A DNA stretch of 36,799 bases, taken from positions 1 to 36,799 of the forward strand of contig CASEMQ010000039.1 in the NCBI GenBank assembly GCA_949289005.1. The letters are read 5' to 3'. The notes beneath the pieces were generated by a model that worked only from the letters and a program-made list of their open reading frames with translations, was not told the DNA's origin and searched no databases. Position numbers and translations under genes: made by a program. Below are positions 16,769 to 24,943 of this stretch, piece after piece. This DNA is from an uncultured Lentisphaeraceae bacterium. GTDB lineage: Bacteria; Verrucomicrobiota; Kiritimatiellia; RFP12; DVOR01. Position 1 is the first letter of the stretch, and every line of letters begins with the position of its first letter.

Positions 16769-16817
16769 AAAAAAAAACGCCCGCGGCCAATGGTGGCCGG
16801 GGCGCTTTTGCTATCGC
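16769..16817 (-). terminator. Terminator of the argS-rodZ operon
   Basis: A 12-bp stem with one bulge (16778-16789 with 16794-16804, loop of four bases) is followed on the minus strand by nine T residues (16777-16769). It lies about 30 bp after the stop codon of the RodZ-like gene and closes the operon that starts at argS. Confidence 0.85.
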
Positions 16818-16832
16818 CGATGTACGCGGCGC

Positions 16833-17846
16833 TCACTTGAAGTATGGCGGCGGGGGCGGGGCGACGGGGCGCGGGGAGAAGTCGCCGGCGGCGGGCACGG
16901 CGGCGACGCCCAGCTCGCTCTCAGCCGTGGAGGAGAGGCGAAAGACATAGCGGAAGACGAGCACCACGAAGGTGAGCGCCAGAAGCACCCCGGCCACGCA
17001 GGCCATGCGTTGCAGGGTGCGGCGCGAGAGAAGCGGCTCCGGATGCGCGTCGCCCATGCGGCGCACCTTGGGGCGCGTGAGGTGCGTGACGAGGGTCGCG
17101 CACAGACGCATGACGGTGGCGCCCAAACTGCGAAGCGTCCGCATGGAGGGGCTCACAGGGTCCGGCACCGGGTGTTGCGGGCCGAAAATGCCCTGCCCGT
17201 GCGCGGCGGCGGGGCGCACGGAGAGGTCGGCCAACGCGGCGCGCCCCTCCGTGGCGCGGCGGGGCTTTTTCGCGGGCACAGGCGGCTCGGGGGGGATGGC
17301 GCCGCCATCAAGCGTGAAGGTCTCCGGCTCCTCGGCCTTGGCAGGCGACGGGGCGACCGAGGCGGGCCCGGCGGAGAGGGGCGTTTGGGCGGGCGCGGGG
17401 GCTGGCGGCCCGGCCTGCGGGCGCATCTCGGGCTTGGGAACGGCGGTGAAAGAATCCTCGGCGGGCGCGACCGATTTGTGGGTGGAGGCGATGGGCGCGG
17501 GCGGGGTCTTTTCTTTGGGCGGGAGGGTCTTATGGCCGCCGGTGTGGATGGGCTCGACGGGACGGGCGGGCAGGTCGTGAACGGCGGGGCGGGTGACGGC
17601 GGTGCGGCCGCTTCCGCCGGAGACAGCGGCGGCGTATTCGTCCAAGAGCGGCTGCGGGTCGATTTCGAGCAAGGCGCAGTATTGGCGGATAAAGCCGCGG
17701 CCATAGACGGGCGCGGGGATTTTGCGGAAGTTTTCGGTTTCCAGCGCCTCGATGACGCGCGCCATCAGGTGCGTGCGTTCGGCGACGTATTCCCGCGTCC
17801 AATTCCGGGCGAGGCGTTTCTGCTTCAGGATTTCACCGAGTGCCAT
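16833..17846 (-). CDS. RodZ-like helix-turn-helix membrane protein
   Basis: 337 residues. The N-terminal domain (MALGEILKQKRLARNWTREYVAERTHL) is the Xre-like helix-turn-helix seen in RodZ, with the typical continuation VIEALETENFRKIPAPVYGRGFIRQYCALLEIDP. A long Pro/Ala-rich linker follows (about 95-270). A transmembrane helix lies near residues 283-303 (CVAGVLLALTFVVLVFRYVF), with only ~34 residues beyond it. RodZ links the actin-like MreB to the envelope in other bacteria. This version has only a tiny outer part. The ATG lies inside the end of ftsK, a 14-bp overlap, and GAGGACA serves as ribosome-binding site. The role in cell shape is inferred. Confidence 0.8.
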   Translation of the reverse strand: MALGEILKQKRLARNWTREYVAERTHLMARVIEALETENFRKIPAPVYGRGFIRQYCALLEIDPQPLLDEYAAAVSGGSGRTAVTRPAVHDLPARPVEPIHTGGHKTLPPKEKTPPAPIASTHKSVAPAEDSFTAVPKPEMRPQAGPPAPAPAQTPLSAGPASVAPSPAKAEEPETFTLDGGAIPPEPPVPAKKPRRATEGRAALADLSVRPAAAHGQGIFGPQHPVPDPVSPSMRTLRSLGATVMRLCATLVTHLTRPKVRRMGDAHPEPLLSRRTLQRMACVAGVLLALTFVVLVFRYVFRLSSTAESELGVAAVPAAGDFSPRPVAPPPPPYFK

Positions 17847-20622
17847 GATTGTCCTCTTGGTTTGCGGGGTGGATGACGGTGGGCATGTCCAACGAGTCGG
17901 GGTCGAAGTCACCAAGGTCAAAGTCCTCGTCGGACGGTTCGGGCGGAACGCCCGGCGTGGGCGAAAGGTCGGGTTCCGGCAAGGGGTCGGGCGCGGCGGC
18001 AGAGCGAGTATCGAAGGCCGCGCTTTCGCCGTCGGTCCCGGTGAGGCGTTCGCGCTCCATGGCGTTGAGATCGACCAAGATCTCGCGGGAGCCGCCGGCC
18101 TTGCCGCCGGGGCCGATGATGCCGCGTTCCTCGAGCATGTCGGTGATGCGGCCGGCCTTGTTGTAGCCGATTTTGAGGCGGCGTTGGAGGGCGGAGGTGG
18201 AGAAGCGGCCGGTCTGGCGGATGTATTCCAGCGCCTTTTGGTAGAGGCCCTCGTCGCTGAGATCCTCGATGGGGCCGAGATCCACGTCCTTGTCCGCGGG
18301 GGCGGGGGCATCCGGGATAAACTCGCTGATGAGTGAATTGACGTCGTCGGCGGGTTTGTCCTCGCGGATACGTTCGATGGAGCCCGCGAGGAGGTTGTCG
18401 AAGGCGGGGCCTGCCTGCTCTTTGATGAAGTCGCAGACGCGCTCGATCTCGGCATCGCTGAGCCAGGCGGACTGCGCGCGGACGATGCGTTCACCGCCGA
18501 AGGAGAAGAGCATGTCGCCCTTGCCAATGAGTTTCTCGGCGCCGGTGTGGTCGAGGATGGTACGCGAGTCGTTGGATTGGGAGACGCGCAGGGCGAGACG
18601 CGCGGGGATGTTGGCCTTGATGGTGCCGGTGATGATATCGGTGGTAGGGCGCTGGGTGGCGATGATGAGGTGAATGCCGGCGGCGCGGGCCTTCTGGGTG
18701 AGCGAGGTGATGGGCGGCTCGATGTCGGCCTTGACAGTGAGCATGAGCTCGGCCAGCTCGTCAATCACGATCACGATGTAGGGCAACTTGGAGGTGGGGT
18801 TCTCGCGGTTCGGCGCGGGCTTGTCCACGCGGCGGTTCAGGTCGGCGATGTTACGTACGCCATAGCGCTGAAGCAGCTTGTAGCGGCGGTTCATCTCCAC
18901 CACGGCCCAACGCAAAGTGAAGAGGACCTTCTTGGGCTCGACGACCACGGGGTTGAGCAGGTGCGGCAAATCGTCATAGGCCGTGAACTCGACGCGCTTG
19001 GGATCCACCATCAACATGCGCAACTGCTCGGGGCGCCGGCACATGAGCAGGCCGACGAGCATATCGTTGACAGTGACGGATTTGCCGGAGCCCGTGCCGC
19101 CGGCCACGAGCAGATGCGGCATCTCCGCCAGATCCACCACCAAGTCCCCGCCCGTGGCCAACTTGCCGATGGCCAAAGGCAACGCCATCTTGGCCTCGGC
19201 CTTGCGCCAGACCTCGCCTTCCAAAATCTCGCGCAGGGTGACGGATTGCCGCACCGCGTTGGGCACCTCGATGCCCACCACGTCGCGCCCCAGGATGGGC
19301 GCCTGGATGCGGATACTGGCGGCGCGCAGCGCCATGAGCAGGTTGCGCTCGTAGGCCCGGAACTTCTCCAGCTTCACCTTGGGCCCGGGGGCGATCTCGT
19401 ATTGCGTGAGCACGGGGCCGCGCACCTGCCCCACCACGCGCGCATCGATGCCAAACTGCTGGAAGACGCTCTCGATCGCGGCGATAGAGGTAGGGATGTC
19501 GTCCGCGTCGCCCTTGCGCGGCGGGATGGGGTCAAGCAAATCGATGGGCGGGAGATTGTACGGCGTGAACGCCGGCCCCGGCGCAAGGTCGTTGTCGTTG
19601 GCCGCCGGCACGGGCGCGGTGACGGATTTCTCGGGCGAGACGGGGCGCAGGCGGCCGGCGCCGTCGCCATCCAACGTCAGCGGCTCAGGCTCCGGCGACC
19701 GGGGCGGTTCGAAGAGCGGCGCGGGCTCCGCCGGCTTGGGGGGCGGCGCCCACTCGCTCGCGGCCGGCGCGGGACGGACGGCGCGCTGGCGGGTGTGCGC
19801 CTCGGCAAGCAAATCGCGGACATCGGTCTCGCGGGTTTCCTCCACCGCGCGCGCACCGAAGAGCCTGGCGAAGAAGCCCTTGCGCGTGGAGGGCGCGCAA
19901 CCGTCCTCCGCGAACGCGGCGGACTCATCGGCCGGCCGGGAAACGGCGCGCGTGGCGGGGATGACGGGCTCGGCCTCGGCGAGCGGCATGGCCGCGCGTG
20001 CCGAGGAAAGCCGCACCGCCAACAACAGGCAGTTGCGCACGCCGACGATGAGCAGACACAGGAAAACCGCCAGCGGCCACAGCAAGAGCTGCAACCCCAC
20101 GTCGCCCAACCAGGCGCGCAGGTGCCCCGTCACCAACCATTGCCCAAGCGCGCCGCCGGCATTGGGGAGCAGGTTGAGGTTGGCCAAGAGCGGCAAGGTC
20201 TCGCCCGTGTCCCCGCCATAGGTCTGGAAAAGGCACGCCGCGACGATGTAAAGCGCGAACAGCCACAGCACGCGCAAACGGAAGAACCGCACCCGCCCAT
20301 GCAGGAGAAACGCCCCCCACAACGTCAGGAGCGGCAGCGCCAGATAGCGATAGGCCAGCCCGGCGAACCCATAGCCCAGAAAGGTCAGCCACGCGCCCAA
20401 CTTGCCGATGCGGTTGGCCACCAGCCCATCGGGCGGCGAAGGCGGGTTGCACAGCCACGGGATGTCGCGCCAATCGTAGGAGGCCAAGGCAATGGCCGCA
20501 ACCGCCACGTAAAGCAACACCGCCACGCCCAAAACCCGGCGCCGCGTCACCACCGCCGCGGCGGGCGCGGGCGCGTCGTCCGTGCGCGTTTGGTTTGCGT
20601 TGGCTGTCGGGGTCTTTGGCAT
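17833..20622 (-). CDS. ftsK: DNA translocase FtsK/SpoIIIE family
   Basis: Membrane-anchored motor that pumps chromosomal DNA through the closing division septum. It is 929 residues. Four membrane helices occupy about residues 25-200 (VLGVAVLLYVAVAAIALASY and others). A Pro/Ala-rich linker follows, then the alpha/beta motor with Walker A GGTGSGKS near residue 506, Walker B IVIVIDELAELM and the HLIIATQRP block. The C-terminal gamma winged helix is present (LYQKALEYIRQTGRFSTSALQRR with GYNKAGRI). The ATG at 20622 is two bases past the exbD stop. A GTG two codons earlier overlaps that stop and is an alternative. Confidence 0.95.
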   Translation of the reverse strand: MPKTPTANANQTRTDDAPAPAAAVVTRRRVLGVAVLLYVAVAAIALASYDWRDIPWLCNPPSPPDGLVANRIGKLGAWLTFLGYGFAGLAYRYLALPLLTLWGAFLLHGRVRFFRLRVLWLFALYIVAACLFQTYGGDTGETLPLLANLNLLPNAGGALGQWLVTGHLRAWLGDVGLQLLLWPLAVFLCLLIVGVRNCLLLAVRLSSARAAMPLAEAEPVIPATRAVSRPADESAAFAEDGCAPSTRKGFFARLFGARAVEETRETDVRDLLAEAHTRQRAVRPAPAASEWAPPPKPAEPAPLFEPPRSPEPEPLTLDGDGAGRLRPVSPEKSVTAPVPAANDNDLAPGPAFTPYNLPPIDLLDPIPPRKGDADDIPTSIAAIESVFQQFGIDARVVGQVRGPVLTQYEIAPGPKVKLEKFRAYERNLLMALRAASIRIQAPILGRDVVGIEVPNAVRQSVTLREILEGEVWRKAEAKMALPLAIGKLATGGDLVVDLAEMPHLLVAGGTGSGKSVTVNDMLVGLLMCRRPEQLRMLMVDPKRVEFTAYDDLPHLLNPVVVEPKKVLFTLRWAVVEMNRRYKLLQRYGVRNIADLNRRVDKPAPNRENPTSKLPYIVIVIDELAELMLTVKADIEPPITSLTQKARAAGIHLIIATQRPTTDIITGTIKANIPARLALRVSQSNDSRTILDHTGAEKLIGKGDMLFSFGGERIVRAQSAWLSDAEIERVCDFIKEQAGPAFDNLLAGSIERIREDKPADDVNSLISEFIPDAPAPADKDVDLGPIEDLSDEGLYQKALEYIRQTGRFSTSALQRRLKIGYNKAGRITDMLEERGIIGPGGKAGGSREILVDLNAMERERLTGTDGESAAFDTRSAAAPDPLPEPDLSPTPGVPPEPSDEDFDLGDFDPDSLDMPTVIHPANQEDNHGTR

Positions 20623-20624
20623 AC

Positions 20625-21047
20625 TCACTCACTCTCGGTGACCAAGGAAAACTTCGTGAGGTTGGCGTGGCGCAACAGGCGAACCACCTCCATGATTTGA
20701 CCGTAGCTGAGCCCCTCGTCGCCGCGGATGTGCGCCGCGAGGCCCGGATCCGCCGCGACGGCCGCCCGCACACGCTCCGCGAGCGTCTCGCGCGAGACGG
20801 GCTCGTTGCCCAGGAAGAGCGTGCCATCCGCCCGGATGGTGACGGCGAGCGGTTCCTTCTGCGTAGGCAACGGGTCGCCGCCCGCGGTTGGCAGACGCAC
20901 GGCGATGCCGTTCTGGAGCGCGGGGAAGGTGATGATGAAGGCGATGAGCAGCAGAAAGGTCATGTCGAGGATGGGGGTCATGTCGATTTCCCCCTTCGGC
21001 TTGCCACGCGCGCGGGCTCGCGATCGATTGAGGCGGCGGTGCAACAC
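20625..21047 (-). CDS. ExbD/TolR-family biopolymer transport protein
   Basis: 140 residues. A short cytoplasmic start is followed by the conserved IDMTPILDMTFLLLIAFIITF membrane helix, whose aspartate (DMTFLLL) is the proton-path residue of the family. A periplasmic domain ends in GQIMEVVRLLRHANLTKFSLVTE. It works with the ExbB/TolQ-type partner encoded three bases upstream to couple the proton gradient to the outer membrane. The start is GTG at 21047 with GGAGG eight bases upstream. Whether it belongs to a Tol-Pal or a TonB system cannot be settled, because TolA, TolB, Pal or TonB genes are not in the window. Confidence 0.92.
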   Translation of the reverse strand: MLHRRLNRSRARARGKPKGEIDMTPILDMTFLLLIAFIITFPALQNGIAVRLPTAGGDPLPTQKEPLAVTIRADGTLFLGNEPVSRETLAERVRAAVAADPGLAAHIRGDEGLSYGQIMEVVRLLRHANLTKFSLVTESE

Positions 21048-21050
21048 CTT

Positions 21051-21782
21051 TCAACCCTCCGACTTGCGATAGTGCAACGTCAGCTTGCCCATGAGCTCCT
21101 CGGCAAAGCCTTCCACCTGCACGGCGCTCGCCTCGATTTTCGCCTGGAGCGCGTTGTAGAAGATGGTCGAGGGGATGGCCACGATCAGGCCGACGACCGT
21201 GGTCAGCAAGGCCGAGGAGATGCCGGGGGCCAATTCCGCGATGTTCGCGCTGCCGCTGTTGGCCATCGCCTGAAAGGCCAACATCACGCCCCACACCGTC
21301 CCGAAAAGCCCCAAGAGCGGCGCCGAGCTGGTGATGACGGCCAAAATCGTCGACCCGTGTCCCAACTTCACGGTCTCCTCGTCGGTCGCGTGGACGCAAG
21401 TGCTCTCCACCAACTCCATCCGCGCCGCGCCCAGGCGCAGCGGCGTGTCCGGATCCGTGCGCAAGAGCACGCGCTGCCGCTCCGGGATGAGCGCCGCCAA
21501 ACGCTCGCACGTCCGTCGGTAGATATTCTCCATCGCCGTGTCCTGGAAGGCATACCGCTTGTAATAGAGCGCCAGCGGGTCCTCCTCCACCGCGAAGTCG
21601 TCCACGAACCGCGCCGAGCGGCACGACTGGTCGCGCAACTCCAGGATCCGCTTGGCGATCACCGCCCACGAGGCCACGCTCATGCACAGCTGCAACAAGA
21701 CAATCGCCTGGCCGACGCCGTCGGAATCGATGAAGGCCTTGATCGGCCCCGTCGTCATCTCCGCCAAGAACGCCACGTCCAT
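21051..21782 (-). CDS. ExbB/TolQ/MotA-family proton channel
   Basis: 243 residues with three predicted membrane helices: one near the start (IVLLQLCMSVASWAVIAKRI) and two in the C-terminal half (ILAVITSSAPLLGLFGTVWG and SSALLTTVVGLIVAIPSTIF). The second carries the family GLFGTVWG motif. It forms the channel with the ExbD/TolR-type protein downstream. The ATG at 21782 overlaps the argS stop in an ATGA arrangement, showing translational coupling to argS. Lying directly before ftsK suggests a link to envelope invagination at division, which would fit a Tol role. This is inference. Confidence 0.92.
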   Translation of the reverse strand: MDVAFLAEMTTGPIKAFIDSDGVGQAIVLLQLCMSVASWAVIAKRILELRDQSCRSARFVDDFAVEEDPLALYYKRYAFQDTAMENIYRRTCERLAALIPERQRVLLRTDPDTPLRLGAARMELVESTCVHATDEETVKLGHGSTILAVITSSAPLLGLFGTVWGVMLAFQAMANSGSANIAELAPGISSALLTTVVGLIVAIPSTIFYNALQAKIEASAVQVEGFAEELMGKLTLHYRKSEG

Positions 21783-23491
21783 CACAGCCGCTCCGGGGTC
21801 GGGATGCCCAGCAACGTCAACCCGCCGCGCAACACCTTGGAGGTCGCGTCGCACAGGCGGATGCGCGCGTCGCGCACCGCGGGCTCGGCCTTCAGCACCG
21901 GCGAGCCTTGGTAGAGCGAGCTGTAGAGCTGGCTCAACTGATAGAGATAATCCGCCAGCACGCTCGGCTTGCACAGCTCGCCCGCCCGCGCCACGGCGTT
22001 GGGATACTGCAAGAGATGGAGCGCCAACGCCTTTTCCGAGGGCGATCCCACCGCCAACGGCTGCTCCGCGGGCTCCTTGCCCACCGTGGCGCGATACTTC
22101 TCCAGCAACGAATTCAGGCGCGCGTTCGCGTATTGCAGATACGGCCCGCTGTTGCCGTCCAGCGCCAACGCCTTGTCCCAGGTGAAGACGATCATCGTCG
22201 TCGGGTCATGCGACAAATCCGCGTACTTCACCGCGCCGATGCCGATTGCCTCCGCGAGGGTCGCGCGCTCGGCCTCCGGCCAATCCGGGTGGCTTTCGTC
22301 GACGATTGCCCGCGCGCGCGCCGCCGCCTCGTCCAGCAACGTCTCCAGCTTGATCACGTTGCCCTGGCGCGTGGAGAAGGTTCCCTCCGGCAGGCGCATG
22401 AGGCCGAACCACACATGCTGCAGCCGCGCCTTCCCGCAGAGCCCCATCTTCTCGCAGATGCGGAAGAACTGCCGGAAGTGCAATTGCTGGCGCTCGTCCG
22501 TCACGTAGACGATCCGCGCGGGATCGAACTCCGCCACGCGGCTCCGCACCGTGGCGATGTCGGTGGTGGTGTAGTTGAAGCCTCCGTCGCGCTTGCGCAC
22601 GATGGCCACCTCCAGCCCCTCGTCCTTCATATCCACGATCCACGCGCCCTCGCTCTGCGTGGCCAGCCCCGCGGCCTTCAATCGCTCGACCGTCTCGCCC
22701 AACATCGGCTGGTAGAAACTCTCCCCCCGCCACAGGTCGAACGACACGCCCAGCCGCTTATAGACCCGCTCGAACTCCCGCCGCGAAATCTCGATGAAGC
22801 GCCGCCACACCGCCAGGCACGCCTCGTCCCCCGCCTGCAGGCGCACCAACGCCTCACGGCACCGTTCCAACCACGCGGGATCCTCCTTCGTGCGGTTGTA
22901 ACTCTGCACGTACACCTTTTCCAAGCGCTCCACCGTCAGCGCCTCCCGCTCCGCGTCCGTCAGGAACTCCCGGTAGCCCTCAAGCAAAATCCCGAACTGC
23001 GTCCCCCAGTCCCCCACGTGATTGTCCGCGATCACCGTATAGCCCAACGCCCGCAAAATGCGGTCGATCGCGTTCCCGATCACCGTGCTGCGGATATGGC
23101 CGATGTGCATCGGCTTGGCCACGTTCGGCGACGAATAATCGATCACCACCCGCTCGCCCGCGCCTACCTGCGGCACCCCCAGCGCGCCATCCGCCGCCAA
23201 CGCCTCTACCCCCGCCGCCACGGCTTTCCCCGAAAGCGTCAGGTTGATGAAGCCAGGCCCCGCCACTTCCGCCTTCTCCAAAATCTCCGGCAACGGCAAC
23301 GCCCCCACCACCGCCTGCGCCAATTCCCGCGGGTTCCGCCCCAGCCGCTTCGCGATCCCCATCGCGTCGTTGCACTGCCAATCCCCGAAACGGCTGTCCT
23401 TCGACGGCACCACCTTGCCGCCGCCACACCCCGGTGCCGCCGCCTCAAACGCCGCGCCCAACCACGCCTTCGCAAGCCCTTCGCAATCCAT
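21782..23491 (-). CDS. argS: Arginyl-tRNA synthetase
   Basis: Charges tRNA-Arg. It is 569 residues, the normal bacterial length. The N-terminal additional domain contains GPGFINLTL. The class I signature is NVAKPMHIGHIRST near residue 125, and the counterpart of KMSKS is FSTRQGNVIKLE, as usual for ArgRS. The C-terminal anticodon domain contains YAYAR-like QYANARLNSLLEKY and SQLYSSLYQGSPV. The ATG at 23491 is preceded by AAGGAG five bases upstream. An upstream in-frame start 13 codons earlier lacks a site. First gene of argS-exbB-exbD-ftsK-rodZ-like. A TATGCT box at 23546-23541 may be its -10, but no good -35 is seen. Confidence 0.97.
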   Translation of the reverse strand: MDCEGLAKAWLGAAFEAAAPGCGGGKVVPSKDSRFGDWQCNDAMGIAKRLGRNPRELAQAVVGALPLPEILEKAEVAGPGFINLTLSGKAVAAGVEALAADGALGVPQVGAGERVVIDYSSPNVAKPMHIGHIRSTVIGNAIDRILRALGYTVIADNHVGDWGTQFGILLEGYREFLTDAEREALTVERLEKVYVQSYNRTKEDPAWLERCREALVRLQAGDEACLAVWRRFIEISRREFERVYKRLGVSFDLWRGESFYQPMLGETVERLKAAGLATQSEGAWIVDMKDEGLEVAIVRKRDGGFNYTTTDIATVRSRVAEFDPARIVYVTDERQQLHFRQFFRICEKMGLCGKARLQHVWFGLMRLPEGTFSTRQGNVIKLETLLDEAAARARAIVDESHPDWPEAERATLAEAIGIGAVKYADLSHDPTTMIVFTWDKALALDGNSGPYLQYANARLNSLLEKYRATVGKEPAEQPLAVGSPSEKALALHLLQYPNAVARAGELCKPSVLADYLYQLSQLYSSLYQGSPVLKAEPAVRDARIRLCDATSKVLRGGLTLLGIPTPERL

Positions 23492-23652
23492 GCCGACTCC
23501 TTCCAATGCCACGCGTCCGCAACGCGCCAAATGAACCTATAGCATACCAAAAAACGAACATCGCTACGCGCCACCCCCGTGCCGACGCGATTTGCAGGCG
23601 ACGCCCGCGCCACCCTTTGCGCTCTTTTTGGCCGTGGGTGGCCTCCCGAACC

Positions 23653-23827
23653 CCTGTCAATAACTTTCGCAAATCTGTTGAAAACCTGTTGAAGGCGACG
23701 TGGGCCGGGGATGGCGCAAATCCACTTTTTCAATCAGGGAGCGGGGTCATTTTCCGAGACGCGCCGTACCTCACCCCGAGACACGGCGCATCCCCGGTCG
23801 CGATGCGCCGTGAGACTTATCGACAGG
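23653..23827 (+). repeat. Dispersed intergenic element, copy 2 (complete, 175 bp)
   Basis: Bounded by CCTGTCAATAA (23653-23663) and TTATCGACAGG (23817-23827), an 11-bp inverted terminus with one mismatch. The block TCTGTTGAAAACCTGTTGA and the block TCAATCAGGGAGCGGGGTC sit at the same offsets as in the other copies. TTGAAAACCTG (23678-23688) faces CACTTTTTCAA (23723-23733), 9 of 11 paired. The second hairpin is CACGGCGCATC (23782-23792) with GATGCGCCGTG (23802-23812), loop nine bases. It sits between the 5' end of argS and the terminator of the protease operon. Confidence 0.9.
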
Positions 23828-23842
23828 CTGACGAACGACAAC

Positions 23843-23885
23843 AAAAAAGCCCCCGACCTTACATGCCAAGGTCGGGGGCTTTTTT
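23843..23885. terminator. Terminator of the protease operon (bidirectional)
   Basis: A perfect 18-bp hairpin (23843-23860 with 23868-23885, loop ACATGCC), with six A residues at the left and six T residues at the right. On the minus strand it lies 23 bp after the stop of the second protease gene. Confidence 0.92.
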
Positions 23886-23907
23886 GTGCCGCGCGGCGGG
23901 GCAGGGC

Positions 23908-24942
23908 TCAATCGAGTGTGTGCCGGAAGAGTTCGATGGTACCGTCGTCGTGAACCAGACGGAGCTGGATCTGGACTTTGCCGGTGCGGCCGGGATGGAT
24001 CTCGGCCATCGGGAAGGCGAAGTCGAAGCGGCCGGAGGCATCGAAGGGAACCACAAAGGATTCGGCGTCGTAGTTGTCGTTCACGCCGCCAAAGTCGTCC
24101 TTGTCATAGGCCGCGACGATACGGCGGACGGAGCACCCCTCGGGCAGGCGGCCGGAGACGCGGACGGTGCCCCCCCAGCGGCGGACCTCGGGGACGAAGC
24201 CCTCGGCTTTGCGCAAGGGGCGCGGCGCGAAGACGCGGCAGGGCGGGCTGCTTTCCAGGAAGGCGCAATCGCCCGGCGTGAGAAAGGTGGGCGTAAAGCC
24301 AAGCGTACGATTGCCCGCGCCCATGAGCGCCGTGCCGAATTGCTCGGCCTGGCTCTTGGTGGCGTGGGTGTGCGGCAGGCCGAGGCCGTGGCCCAGCTCG
24401 TGCGCCATGCCGCCGTACCACGGCTTGAACTTCTCGCCCGCGGGGGTGTCCTTGCCGCAGTCCTTGTAGTCAAAGCCTTCGTAATCGAGCGCGAAGCAGA
24501 ACGTGCCAAGGCCGTAGAAGGGGACGCCGGGATTGTCTTTGTAGGTGGGGATGATCACGAGCGTGCGGTCGGAGCGGTCGGGGCGCGGGTGGGCCTCGAT
24601 GTAGGCCTGGACATCGGGGAGCGCGGCCTTCCAGCCGCCCTCGTAAGGATAGCCCGCGAGCGGATGCGAGCCCCGCACCTCCTCGAGCGCGACGAGACCG
24701 GTGGCGGGGTCGATGGGCATCCGGAGGCGCGCGGGCGAACCGTTGCGGGCCAGCTCGCGGTTGTAGAAGTCGCGCATCTCCAGAAGGATCTTGCCGAGGC
24801 GCTCGCGATAGCCGGGCAGTGGGCCGAAGTCGTTGGGCACCAGGTAAATCACGTTGAGCGTCCGCTCGACGGGTTGCGCGGTCTGGGCGAGCACCAGGAG
24901 CGGCAAGGCGAGCGCGGCGGCAAACAGGATCAGGCGGCGCAT
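23908..24942 (-). CDS. Secreted metzincin-like zinc protease (second of a pair)
   Basis: 344 residues. A signal peptide covers about 1-20 (MRRLILFAAALALPLLVLAQ). The zinc site is HELGHGLGLPH near residues 177-187, matching HExxHxxGxxH of metzincins, followed by a likely Met-turn region (FGTALMGAGN). A C-terminal beta domain includes AAYDKDDFGGVNDNYDAESFVVP and MAEIHPGRTGKVQ. It is paralogous over its whole length to the protein encoded just upstream. The ATG at 24942 lies one base after that gene's stop, with GGAGGAG upstream, so the two are translated together. The protease family beyond the metzincin motif is not one I can name, and the target is unknown. Confidence 0.85.
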   Translation of the reverse strand: MRRLILFAAALALPLLVLAQTAQPVERTLNVIYLVPNDFGPLPGYRERLGKILLEMRDFYNRELARNGSPARLRMPIDPATGLVALEEVRGSHPLAGYPYEGGWKAALPDVQAYIEAHPRPDRSDRTLVIIPTYKDNPGVPFYGLGTFCFALDYEGFDYKDCGKDTPAGEKFKPWYGGMAHELGHGLGLPHTHATKSQAEQFGTALMGAGNRTLGFTPTFLTPGDCAFLESSPPCRVFAPRPLRKAEGFVPEVRRWGGTVRVSGRLPEGCSVRRIVAAYDKDDFGGVNDNYDAESFVVPFDASGRFDFAFPMAEIHPGRTGKVQIQLRLVHDDGTIELFRHTLD

Positions 24943-24943
24943 C

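Noticed and set aside
23239..23733. Small minus-strand frame through the repeat with a conserved QQVFNRFAKVIDR stretch in the copies
   Set aside because: The similarity comes from the conserved DNA of the element. Starts differ, no ribosome-binding site is present and the downstream frames diverge at once, so coding is unlikely.
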